From contig FR892158.1 of NCBI GenBank assembly GCA_000433115.1, positions 3,048-9,394 of the forward strand: a stretch of 6,347 nt of DNA. Reading direction: 5' to 3'. The notes below the pieces were generated by a model. It saw only the letters and a program-made list of their open reading frames with translations. It had not been told where the DNA came from and made no database searches. Origin of the DNA: Ruminococcus sp. CAG:382. Lineage in GTDB: Bacteria > Bacillota > Clostridia > Oscillospirales > CAG-382. The position numbers and the translations under genes were made by a program. Of this stretch, positions 1-5,745 are shown one piece after another (the first letter of the stretch is position 1; each line of letters starts with the position of its first letter).

Positions 1-75
1 TGGATCAAAAACACCGCCGATTATCAGGGGCTTGTTGTTTTGTTTGAAATACTTGAGATTATTTTTATATTCCAT
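1..75 (-). CDS. N-terminal fragment of an unidentified protein (cut by left edge)
   Basis: An ATG at 75-73 on the minus strand opens a frame that stays open to the window edge and gives 25 residues beginning MEYKNNLKYF and ending in PLIIGGVFDP. A purine-rich AGAAAGAGA lies upstream, a modest ribosome binding site. The gene follows the lipoprotein gene on the same strand after a gap of about 60 bases with no convincing terminator, so the two may be co-transcribed. The hydrophobic strand followed by GGVFDP loosely recalls the start of nucleotidyltransferases of the GGTFDPxH type, but the next residues, including the needed histidine, are outside the window. I do not assign a function. It could also be a chance open frame, since only 25 codons are visible. 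Confidence 0.4.
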   Translation of the reverse strand, partial: MEYKNNLKYFKQNNKPLIIGGVFDP

Positions 76-134
76 ATCGTTTTGTCTCTTTCTGCCGAGG
101 CGGCACAGGTAAGATTATATTACGGTAAATCGAA

Positions 135-1835
135 TCAGAAGCGCGGTATGCAAATCTGTGTTGCGGCGCACCAGGTATTGTTCCTGTATTCCCTGCCGCG
201 AATCAGAATATAGTCCTCATACACCTCAACGAAGATGCCCTCGGAGCCGCCTGTCGATTTATCCTCATCCGTCCAGAGATATCCGACCGACGCGCAGTTC
301 ACAAAGCTTGCATCCCTTCCGTTTCCGATGAGAACGGGCTGATAGCTTTCAAGAGTCCAATGCGTGTGACCGGTGAAAAGCGTCGCATTCGGATATTCAC
401 GGAGCATGTCATGAATGATGTTTCCGCTGTCATAGAAGCCGTACCAATCCTGAATTTCGTTATCACGAGAATAAAGCGAACCCGAAACGGTTTCGATCAG
501 CGGCTGATGGACAAACAGGAATATACGGTCGTTTTTACCGCACTTTTCAAGCTCGGCTCTGAGCCAATCGCGCTCGGTCTTGCCCATTGTGCCGTTGCCG
601 TCGAGCGAATCGGAGGCGAGCACGATGAATTTCGTGTCTTCAAGCGTCACGGAATAATACGGCGTGCGCATTCCGGTGTAATATCTGAAGCGTTCGACCT
701 GCTCGTTGTAATCTGTGCCGTACATCAGGTCGTGGTTGCCGAGAGTGAAATACAGCGGTGCAGTGGGCTTGCAGGCGGCGATCGTGTCCATCAGAAGCTC
801 ATACTGCTCAGCATATCCGTTATCGGTATTGTCGCCGACGGTGAAAATAGCCGTGCAGTCGGGATAAAGCGTTTTGATATTTTCCATTGCAGCCTTGAGG
901 TGCGATGTGAATTCGGAACGGTCTTTGTTGATATGCAAATCAGTGATCACCGCAAAATCATAGAGATGCTTCGACTGCTTCAGTTTCATGGAATCGGGCG
1001 CTGCGGTGCTGCACACGGTCGAGCTGCCCTTTCTGACGACTACGCATACTCCGTCGGCATCATCCGGCATGAAGAGTCCGGCGTTAAGCTCCATATCGAA
1101 CGGATCCGTTCCGCTGTGCTCTGTTTTGAAAATGGGCTCATAGCCTTCAAGAGGATTGCCGTTCTTGCTCCAGTACAGGCGGTATTCGGCTTTCACCTCG
1201 CTGCCCGGAGTCACCGTTGCGACGGCATGACTTATTCCGTTGTCGTCAAACGCCACGTCAAGCGTCACGCTTTTTGCGCCGTAATCATTTGTGTCTTCAT
1301 CGATTATGGTTATCGTCGTCTCGGCAAGAACGACATAGCCGTCGTTATCGCAGAGGAAAGCGGTATATCTGCCCGCCTTGCCGATCGAGTTGACGGTGAA
1401 GATCAGATCGCCCTCACCGACGGAATACTTCCATACTATTGCCGGAACGGTTCCCGGACCTTCGGTTTCGTTATAAAAACCGATCCAGTCCTTCTCATCG
1501 GTACCCGAAAAATGAACAGTCACGTTCTCGCCGGACTTGTATTCGGTTTTGTCCGTGCTGAGCTTTGCGTCGGATTCCGTGACAACATTATCGGGGTTTG
1601 GTACATATACGTCAAACGATTCTTCCATCGGTATCGATTCCTCCGTTGATTCCTCCTGCTGTTCGGACTGTGCGGCTTCACTTTGTGCCTCTCCGGACGA
1701 TTCTTCCTCCGAAACATCCGATACGGCGATCGGTTCACTGTTTACACCGCTGCCCTGCTCAGCGTCGTTTTTGCTACAGCCCGCTGTCAGCAGCAATGCG
1801 GCAACGAGTATTGCCGTCAATGCGTTTTTCTTCAT
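135..1835 (-). CDS. surface lipoprotein with calcineurin-like metallophosphoesterase domain
   Basis: A 566-residue exported lipoprotein, likely anchored on the outer face of the membrane. Residues 1-20 are a lipoprotein signal peptide (KK, hydrophobic core, then TAGC with Cys20 as the lipidated residue). Residues 21-75 are a Ser/Glu/Gln-rich acidic linker. About 86-180 and 185-285 look like two beta-sandwich domains; the first has a DWIGFY motif seen in beta domains attached to secreted phosphoesterases. Residues 292-550 are the metallophosphoesterase, with all dimetal ligand motifs: D299-L-H301, G334-D335-N336, G366-N367-H368-D369, H443 in FVHQP, and G489-H490-T-H492. This family hydrolyses phosphomono- or diesters with two metal ions; the substrate here is unknown. 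GGAGG at 1845-1841 lies five bases before the ATG, which fixes the start. A strong promoter is upstream. Family and location are well supported; substrate is not. Confidence 0.93.
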   Translation of the reverse strand: MKKNALTAILVAALLLTAGCSKNDAEQGSGVNSEPIAVSDVSEEESSGEAQSEAAQSEQQEESTEESIPMEESFDVYVPNPDNVVTESDAKLSTDKTEYKSGENVTVHFSGTDEKDWIGFYNETEGPGTVPAIVWKYSVGEGDLIFTVNSIGKAGRYTAFLCDNDGYVVLAETTITIIDEDTNDYGAKSVTLDVAFDDNGISHAVATVTPGSEVKAEYRLYWSKNGNPLEGYEPIFKTEHSGTDPFDMELNAGLFMPDDADGVCVVVRKGSSTVCSTAAPDSMKLKQSKHLYDFAVITDLHINKDRSEFTSHLKAAMENIKTLYPDCTAIFTVGDNTDNGYAEQYELLMDTIAACKPTAPLYFTLGNHDLMYGTDYNEQVERFRYYTGMRTPYYSVTLEDTKFIVLASDSLDGNGTMGKTERDWLRAELEKCGKNDRIFLFVHQPLIETVSGSLYSRDNEIQDWYGFYDSGNIIHDMLREYPNATLFTGHTHWTLESYQPVLIGNGRDASFVNCASVGYLWTDEDKSTGGSEGIFVEVYEDYILIRGREYRNNTWCAATQICIPRF

Positions 1836-1910
1836 ATTATCCTCCGGGATATATTTAAGTCAACACCGCGCAATTGCCGTTCCGCGAATTGTGCTGTATT
1901 GTTTTAAGAT

Positions 1911-1939
1911 ATTATACACTATTTTGTCACATTTGTCTA
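1911..1939 (-). promoter_or_regulatory. sigma-A type promoter for the metallophosphoesterase lipoprotein gene
   Basis: On the minus strand TAGACA (1939-1934) and a perfect TATAAT (1916-1911) are separated by 17 bases. Transcription should start near 1904, leaving a leader of roughly 70 bases before the ATG at 1835. The leader holds an 8-base palindrome (gcaattgc) but no obvious riboswitch. The 152-base gap between the lipoprotein and the acetyltransferase gene shows nothing else except two copies of GTTGAAAA, one on each side of a short AT stretch. No terminator for the acetyltransferase gene is visible, so read-through from it may add to expression. Confidence 0.75.
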
Positions 1940-1987
1940 TACCTATTTGTGTTTTCAACTAATTATTTTTCAACCATTCCGTGCGGG

Positions 1988-2488
1988 TTATTTGATATAC
2001 AAGCGACCGCCCTCGTCGTCGGTAAATTCGTCTGTCAAGGTCATACCGTTTGCGCGTGCGACCGCCGCAGACGGAAGATTTTCCTTTTTCATATATGAAT
2101 ACAATGAGCGAAACGGTGTCACGGTGAAAGTCCAATCCCTCACGGCGCGGGCAGCCTCGGTTGCATAGCCTTTATTCTGATGGAACTTTGCGATATGATA
2201 GCCTATTTCGGGAAGAATCGTCCCGTTTATATTCTGCATTGTAAGCCCGCAGTCGCCGATCATTACGCCGTTTTCCGCAAGGCATACCACCCAGAGTCCG
2301 AAGCCGAAATCGTTGTATCGCTGTCGGTTGCGGTCGATCCAGCCGCGCACACGCTTTTCGTCGAAGGTGTAGGGATAATGGCGCATTATATCGGAATCGG
2401 AAAGCACTGCGTACAGTATGTCATAGTCGTCATGCGTCATTTCGCGGAGCGTCAGGCGTTCGGTTTGAATTATTACGTCGGTCTGCAT
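1988..2488 (-). CDS. GNAT family N-acetyltransferase (RimJ/RimL type)
   Basis: A 166-residue acetyl-CoA-dependent N-acetyltransferase. It opens with the typical IQTERLTLREM beta strand of the RimJ/RimL (Acetyltransf_3) group. The acetyl-CoA pyrophosphate-binding motif A lies at about residues 94-120, with EIGYHIA followed by Q104-N-K-G107-Y-A109 (Q-x-x-G-x-A). Motif B is NLPSAAVARANGM at 137-149, which packs on the CoA arm. The acceptor, a protein N terminus or a small amine, cannot be told from sequence. The ATG at 2488 is chosen because AAAGGA lies ten bases upstream and the family motif begins soon after it; the longer in-frame start at 2617 would run through a tRNA gene. The gene follows tRNA-Arg and its terminator, and only weak promoter-like sequence lies in the 40 bases between. 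The C terminus is slightly short for the group but has the usual final strand. Confidence 0.88.
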   Translation of the reverse strand: MQTDVIIQTERLTLREMTHDDYDILYAVLSDSDIMRHYPYTFDEKRVRGWIDRNRQRYNDFGFGLWVVCLAENGVMIGDCGLTMQNINGTILPEIGYHIAKFHQNKGYATEAARAVRDWTFTVTPFRSLYSYMKKENLPSAAVARANGMTLTDEFTDDEGGRLYIK

Positions 2489-2529
2489 TTTTCTTTTTTC
2501 CTTTAATGTGATGGTATATCTGCGACGCA

Positions 2530-2565
2530 AATAAAAAATCCGAAAGCTGAAACTTTCGGATTTTT
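2530..2565 (-). terminator. intrinsic terminator after tRNA-Arg
   Basis: Arms 2534-2546 and 2553-2565 are perfectly complementary (13 bp, core TCCGAAAG/CTTTCGGA) around a 6-base loop. On the minus strand the hairpin runs into TTTTTTATTT. The 5' arm begins at the last base of the encoded CCA end of tRNA-Arg, so the tRNA and terminator are back to back. On the plus strand the hairpin also ends in five T, but no plus-strand gene needs it. Confidence 0.92.
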
Positions 2566-2641
2566 GGCCCGCCCTGGGGGATTTGAACCCACGACCTTCG
2601 GAATCGGAATCCGGCACTCTGATCCACTGAGCTAAGGGCGG
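2565..2641 (-). tRNA. tRNA-Arg, anticodon CCG
   Basis: A 77-base tRNA with encoded CCA. The acceptor stem CCGCCCT/AGGGCGG is perfectly paired, the D stem is GCTC/GAGT with a G-U at 10-25, the anticodon loop is TTCCGAT with CCG at 2607-2605, the variable loop is AGGTC and the T loop is TTCAAAT. CCG reads the arginine codon CGG, and the anticodon-arm sequence matches known bacterial tRNA-Arg(CCG). Two base pairs are broken: C27-A43 at the top of the anticodon stem and U50-C64 in the T stem. The gene lies 95 bases after the end of the membrane-protein gene on the same strand, with no good promoter between, so it may be cut out of a longer transcript. Confidence 0.93.
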
Positions 2642-2660
2642 AAATTATGTTCGTCCGGCG

Positions 2661-2687
2661 GGAATCAATGCGTATCGCACCGATTCC
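2661..2687 (-). other. long hairpin between membrane-protein gene and tRNA-Arg
   Basis: Arms 2661-2672 and 2676-2687 form a 12-bp stem with a 3-base loop. Ten pairs are Watson-Crick, and the two central positions become G-U pairs only when the minus strand is the RNA, so the structure is better as a minus-strand transcript than as a plus-strand one. With one bulged C the stem can gain two more pairs. No T-run follows it, so it is not a classical terminator. It could be a processing signal or a stabilising 3' end for the synthetase/membrane-protein messenger, or part of the tRNA precursor leader. Confidence 0.5.
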
Positions 2688-2736
2688 GCAGACATACATG
2701 ATGTTTTATTATTCGGTTAAATACAAAGCTTTACGC

Positions 2737-3138
2737 TCATTTTCGGTCAGAGAGCTTATATGTTATATAATAAGCAAGCCAGAATATCAGTGATTCGACG
2801 AGCAATATGCCGATGAGGATTAGGCTTGCAATTCCGTCGGCGAGACGAACCTCGGCAAACGGCGTGACGATAAGCTCTGTCAATACAGAGATGAACGCAG
2901 CGGGCGCAAGGACAAAAAGCAAATCATACAGTACAAAGCGACTGACACGGTCGATGCAGTAGTCACGTACCGTTTTCAGGTTTATCACAAACGGTGTCAG
3001 ATACAGCAGTGCCGTTACGACGAGCAGTACGACCTGCATCGCCATAGAGGGGGCAAAGCAGAAGACGATCTGAAATATCGCTGCAAGCATGCCCGAGCAG
3101 ACTGCTGTGAGCAGATTCAGCTTTGCGGTGCGCTTCAT
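2737..3138 (-). CDS. small four-helix integral membrane protein, function unknown
   Basis: A 133-residue protein I do not recognise. Four hydrophobic stretches at about residues 7-29, 31-53, 67-92 and 101-127 predict four transmembrane helices. A short basic loop lies between helices 2 and 3 (KTVRDYCIDRVSR), and the C terminus is charged (KLSDRK), so both probably face the cytoplasm. There is no signal peptide or catalytic motif. Its ATG at 3138 overlaps the TGA of the acyl-CoA synthetase as ATGA, a common arrangement for translational coupling, so it is probably made from the same messenger and in proportion to the synthetase. A GAAGAAAAAAAGAA stretch just upstream may act as ribosome binding site. 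A role linked to the synthetase, such as carrying or sensing an acid substrate, is only inference from context. Confidence 0.8.
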   Translation of the reverse strand: MKRTAKLNLLTAVCSGMLAAIFQIVFCFAPSMAMQVVLLVVTALLYLTPFVINLKTVRDYCIDRVSRFVLYDLLFVLAPAAFISVLTELIVTPFAEVRLADGIASLILIGILLVESLIFWLAYYITYKLSDRK

Positions 3139-4790
3139 TTCTTTTTTTCTTCGTCGTTACGGATGCGTGCTCTCATTATCTTACCGCTCGTCGTCTTTGG
3201 AAGTTCTTCGACAAAATCGACAATGCGGGGATATTTATAAGGCGCAGTGACCTTCTTGACGTGATTCTGTATTTCTTTTTTCAGCTCTTCGCTCGCAACA
3301 AATCCGCGGGCAAGGACGATCGTGGCTTTGACAACCTGTCCTCTTACGGGGTCCGGGGCGGCAGTTACGGCGCACTCAAGAACAGACGGATGAGTCATAA
3401 GAGCGCTTTCGACTTCAAACGGTCCGATACGATAACCGCTGCACTTGATAACGTCGTCATTACGACCGACAAACCAGAAGTAGCCGTCGCTATCGCGCCA
3501 TGCCATATCACCGGTATAGTAGCAGTCGTTTTTGAATGCGCGCGCATTTGCGGCATCATCACCGACATATTCCCTTACAAGACCGTACGGACGATGCTTT
3601 GAAATGTTGCGGATGACGATGTTACCGACAACACCGTCTTCGCAGCTGTTGCCGTCTTCATCGACTATATCAACGTCAAAATCGGGAGAAGGCTTGCCGG
3701 TTGAGCCGGGCTTTATTTCAAAGCCTTCGAAATTTGCGAGAATTGCGGGGGTTTCGGTCTGACCGAAGCCTTCGGTCAGCGTGAGTCCGGTGAGCTCACG
3801 GAATTTATAGAAAACCTCGGGGTTGAGGGGCTCGCCAGCAATTGAGCAGTGCTCTATTGACGAGAGATCGTATTTTGCGATATCTTCCTTGATGAGGAAG
3901 CGGAAAATCGTCGGCGGAGCGCAGAAGGAGGTGAGCTTTATTTCCTGGAGGAGGCTCAGTGTGTTATGTGCGTTGAATTTTTCGTTGTCATAAGCAACGA
4001 TTGTTGCACCGCAAATCCACTGACCGTATATCTTGCCCCATGCGAATTTTGCCCATCCGCTGTCAGACATTGTGAGATGCAAGCCGTTTTCCCTGACGCG
4101 CTGCCAGTATTTCGCCGTGATTATGTGTCCGAGAGGATACGAATAATCATGCAGTATCATTTTGGGCATACCGGTCGTACCGGATGAGAAATATATGAGC
4201 ATTTCATCGGTGGACTTATTGGGTATGCGTTCAAGTTCATCGGAAGAAGCGGCAATTCCGGCACGAAGGTCAAGCCAGCCGTCGGGAATCTTTTTGCCGA
4301 CGACCGCGACGTTATTTACCGTTTTGCAGTCGGGCAATGACTTTTTGATGTAATCAATCATCTCATCATCGTCGACACAGCAGATGAGACGGACATTTGC
4401 GGCATTTGCGCGGTATACTATATCCTTCGGTGTCAGCTGATATGTCGCGGGAATGCCGACCGCACCGATCTTATGAAGGGCAAGAAACACCACCCATACT
4501 TCCATGCGCTGCTTGAGCATAAACATGACTCGGTCTCCCTTTTTTATACCGAGAGACATGAAATAGTTCGCACAGCGGTTACTGAGGCGCTTCATATCCG
4601 TGAAAGTATATACATCACGGGTTCCGTTATCGTCACAGTACAGCAGTGCTTTTTTTTCAGGTTCAAGGTCTGCCCAGCCGTCAACGATGTCATATGCGAA
4701 GTTGAAGTTATCGGGGCAACTGACCTTATAGTTTTTCTTGAGATCTTCGTATGAATCAAATTCGATACGGGGCAAAAATTTTTCTAACAT
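3135..4790 (-). CDS. acyl-CoA synthetase (AMP-forming), medium-chain/acetyl-CoA synthetase-like
   Basis: A 551-residue adenylate-forming ligase that activates a carboxylic acid with ATP and joins it to CoA, releasing AMP and pyrophosphate. Counting from the ATG at 4790, the phosphate-binding loop YFSSGTTGMPK is at 200-210, SDSGWAKFAWGKIYGQW at 242-258 is typical of the medium-chain (MACS) group in COG0365, EGFGQTET is at 340-347, YTGD at 425-428, the hinge and CoA motif GRNDDVIKCSGYR from 442, and PKTTSGK with catalytic Lys537 near the end. All core motifs are intact. The substrate, a short, medium or aromatic acid, cannot be read from sequence. ATG 4790 is preferred over an in-frame GTG at 4799 because GGAAG at 4805-4801 is ten bases from the ATG but only one from the GTG. 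The stop overlaps the next gene. No clear promoter of its own is seen after the tRNA-Lys terminator. Confidence 0.93.
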   Translation of the reverse strand: MLEKFLPRIEFDSYEDLKKNYKVSCPDNFNFAYDIVDGWADLEPEKKALLYCDDNGTRDVYTFTDMKRLSNRCANYFMSLGIKKGDRVMFMLKQRMEVWVVFLALHKIGAVGIPATYQLTPKDIVYRANAANVRLICCVDDDEMIDYIKKSLPDCKTVNNVAVVGKKIPDGWLDLRAGIAASSDELERIPNKSTDEMLIYFSSGTTGMPKMILHDYSYPLGHIITAKYWQRVRENGLHLTMSDSGWAKFAWGKIYGQWICGATIVAYDNEKFNAHNTLSLLQEIKLTSFCAPPTIFRFLIKEDIAKYDLSSIEHCSIAGEPLNPEVFYKFRELTGLTLTEGFGQTETPAILANFEGFEIKPGSTGKPSPDFDVDIVDEDGNSCEDGVVGNIVIRNISKHRPYGLVREYVGDDAANARAFKNDCYYTGDMAWRDSDGYFWFVGRNDDVIKCSGYRIGPFEVESALMTHPSVLECAVTAAPDPVRGQVVKATIVLARGFVASEELKKEIQNHVKKVTAPYKYPRIVDFVEELPKTTSGKIMRARIRNDEEKKK

Positions 4791-4824
4791 GGGTATCACG
4801 CTTCCAAAGGTTTAACTAACAAAA

Positions 4825-4866
4825 AATGAATAATGAACAGCGAAAGATTCACATTCATTATTCATT
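4825..4866 (-). terminator. AT-rich terminator hairpin after tRNA-Lys
   Basis: Arms 4825-4837 (aatgaataatgaa) and 4854-4866 (ttcattattcatt) are a perfect 13-bp inverted repeat around a 16-base loop. On the minus strand the hairpin ends in a short T-run (CATTTTTTG). It begins seven bases after the CCA end of tRNA-Lys and ends about 35 bases before the synthetase start. The stem has few G/C pairs, so termination may be incomplete and allow read-through into the synthetase. Confidence 0.7.
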
Positions 4867-4872
4867 ACATTG

Positions 4873-4948
4873 TGGTGATCCATCGGAGAATCGAACTCCG
4901 GACACCATGATTAAAAGTCATGTGCTCTACCGGCTGAGCTAATGGATC
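4873..4948 (-). tRNA. tRNA-Lys, anticodon TTT
   Basis: A 76-base tRNA with encoded CCA. All four stems pair perfectly: acceptor GATCCAT/ATGGATC, D stem GCTC/GAGC, anticodon stem CATGA/TCATG and T stem CGGAG/CTCCG. The anticodon loop is CTTTTAA with TTT at 4915-4913, and the T loop is TTCGATT. The discriminator base is A. It reads lysine codons AAA and AAG. It has its own near-consensus promoter and terminator and so can be a one-gene transcription unit. Confidence 0.98.
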
Positions 4949-4966
4949 ATTTCAAACCGCCCGCAT

Positions 4967-4995
4967 AGTATAGCACAATCCTTACCATTTGTCAA
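4967..4995 (-). promoter_or_regulatory. strong sigma-A promoter for tRNA-Lys
   Basis: On the minus strand a perfect TTGACA (4995-4990) and TATACT (4972-4967) are exactly 17 bases apart. Transcription should start near 4960, giving a GC-rich start (GCGGGCGG) and a leader of about 12 bases before the tRNA. A near-consensus promoter fits a stable RNA gene. It lies in the 79-base gap after the TetR gene, which shows no other structure. Confidence 0.93.
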
Positions 4996-5027
4996 TAGTT
5001 TTTTTGAATTTTCTCTGATAATTTTAC

Positions 5028-5576
5028 TTACCGAAACAACCGCAGGGTACTTACGACAATTTTATTGATGAATCCCGACAGCTCCTCGCGGCTGTATTTG
5101 CCGTAACCGTCCACCACAACATGAAGCAACCCGTTTGAAAGATGGATATAGAGCATATCCAGCTCTGCCTCGGTGGCACGCTTCAACTCTCCGCGCCAAT
5201 AGTCGATGCTTTTTTCTCGCGCAATATCCATCATTTTGCCGAGGATTTTATGGTCACATCCGTGAAACACCAGTACACGACAGGCATTATCGTTGCGCTC
5301 TATCACCTCATATATGGCGCTCATCAGCGATGTAACATCAAGCGACCGGATATATTTCAGCGATTCCTCAAAGCCCCCAAGCATTTCATTTTCTATGCTC
5401 TCAAGCAGATCAAGGCAATCCGTATAATGTGCGTAGAATGTCGCGCGGTTCAGTTCTGCAAGCTCGCAGACCTCCTTGACCGTAATTTTATTTATCGGCT
5501 TTTTTTCAAGCAGTTGCAAAAGGCTGTCCTTCAGCACCTTCTGCGTATAGCGCACCCGGGCGTCGTTTTTTTTCAT
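5028..5576 (-). CDS. TetR/AcrR family transcriptional regulator
   Basis: A 182-residue DNA-binding repressor of usual TetR length. Residues 8-55 form the N-terminal three-helix domain: helix 1 about 10-24, then the helix-turn-helix ITVKEVCELAELNRATFYAHY at 31-51, with the RATFYAHY recognition helix and the conserved F-Y-x-H-Y signature. Residues 70-180 are the helical ligand/dimer domain, which looks like the TetR_C_7 (DhaS-like) type; the inducer is unknown. GGAG at 5587-5584 is seven bases before the ATG, fixing the start. The gene is divergent from the epimerase/dehydrogenase at 5746 across a shared 169-base promoter region, the usual layout for a repressor that controls its neighbour and itself. 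That regulatory link is inferred from layout. It is followed on the same strand by tRNA-Lys with an independent promoter, and no terminator is seen. Confidence 0.92.
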   Translation of the reverse strand: MKKNDARVRYTQKVLKDSLLQLLEKKPINKITVKEVCELAELNRATFYAHYTDCLDLLESIENEMLGGFEESLKYIRSLDVTSLMSAIYEVIERNDNACRVLVFHGCDHKILGKMMDIAREKSIDYWRGELKRATEAELDMLYIHLSNGLLHVVVDGYGKYSREELSGFINKIVVSTLRLFR

Positions 5577-5667
5577 GCAGAAGCTCCATTCATAAAAATA
5601 TTTGCAAAGATAAGCAACACCGTGCTCTCTTCTGTCGGATATATTTCAGTTTCTCAAAAGCTGACGG

Positions 5668-5701
5668 TTGCTGTTTGTCCGTATTTTCATTATACTATAA
5701 T
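5668..5701 (+). promoter_or_regulatory. probable promoter of the epimerase/dehydrogenase gene
   Basis: Two overlapping readings are possible on the plus strand: TTGCTG (5668-5673) with TATACT (5691-5696) at 17 bases, or TTGTCC (5675-5680) with a perfect TATAAT (5696-5701) at 15 bases. The -10 region is good and the -35 is weak in both. A weak -35 is common in promoters that need an activator or are kept low until a repressor leaves. Which -10 is used is not decided by sequence. Confidence 0.5.
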
Positions 5702-5717
5702 TGTGAAAGATATTCAA
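5689..5717 (-). promoter_or_regulatory. probable promoter of the TetR gene
   Basis: On the minus strand TTGAAT (5717-5712) and a perfect TATAAT (5694-5689) are 17 bases apart. Transcription would start near 5682, giving a leader of about 105 bases before the ATG at 5576. The leader contains TTGC and GCAA arms eight bases apart (5602-5617) and an 8-base palindrome tttgcaaa. Its TATAAT is one half of a palindrome shared with the opposite promoter. Confidence 0.7.
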
Positions 5718-5719
5718 CA
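5702..5719. promoter_or_regulatory. candidate TetR operator (imperfect inverted repeat)
   Basis: TGTGAA at 5702-5707 faces TTCAACA at 5713-5719 across five bases; the halves differ by one inserted base. The site covers the -35 of the TetR promoter and lies just downstream of the plus-strand -10, so a repressor here would block both. The match is imperfect, and the neighbouring perfect palindrome attatactataat (5689-5701) is an alternative site. Assignment is by position and symmetry only. Confidence 0.3.
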
Positions 5720-5745
5720 CTTATCTTGAAAAGGGATGGTAAAAA

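Noticed and set aside
360..1649. A 429-codon open frame on the plus strand
   Set aside because: It is exactly antisense to the metallophosphoesterase gene, has no ribosome binding site or recognisable domain, and its composition is what the reverse of that gene would give.
2521..2529. Short palindrome tgcgacgca upstream of the acetyltransferase gene
   Set aside because: It is too short to call as an operator, and there is no second copy or regulator nearby that would explain it.
2489..2617. A 43-residue N-terminal extension of the acetyltransferase
   Set aside because: The extension would translate through the tRNA-Arg gene and its terminator. The ATG at 2488 has its own ribosome binding site and precedes the family motif directly.
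2430..2699. A possible Arg-containing leader peptide or small gene starting at 2699
   Set aside because: It has no ribosome binding site and reads through the tRNA and terminator. The Arg codons near its start are probably chance.
4791..4799. GTG start for the acyl-CoA synthetase at 4799
   Set aside because: The only Shine-Dalgarno sequence is one base from this GTG and ten bases from the ATG at 4790, so the ATG is the better start.
5142..5729. A 195-codon plus-strand open frame opposite the TetR gene
   Set aside because: It is antisense to a clear TetR gene, ends inside the promoter region and has no recognisable domain.
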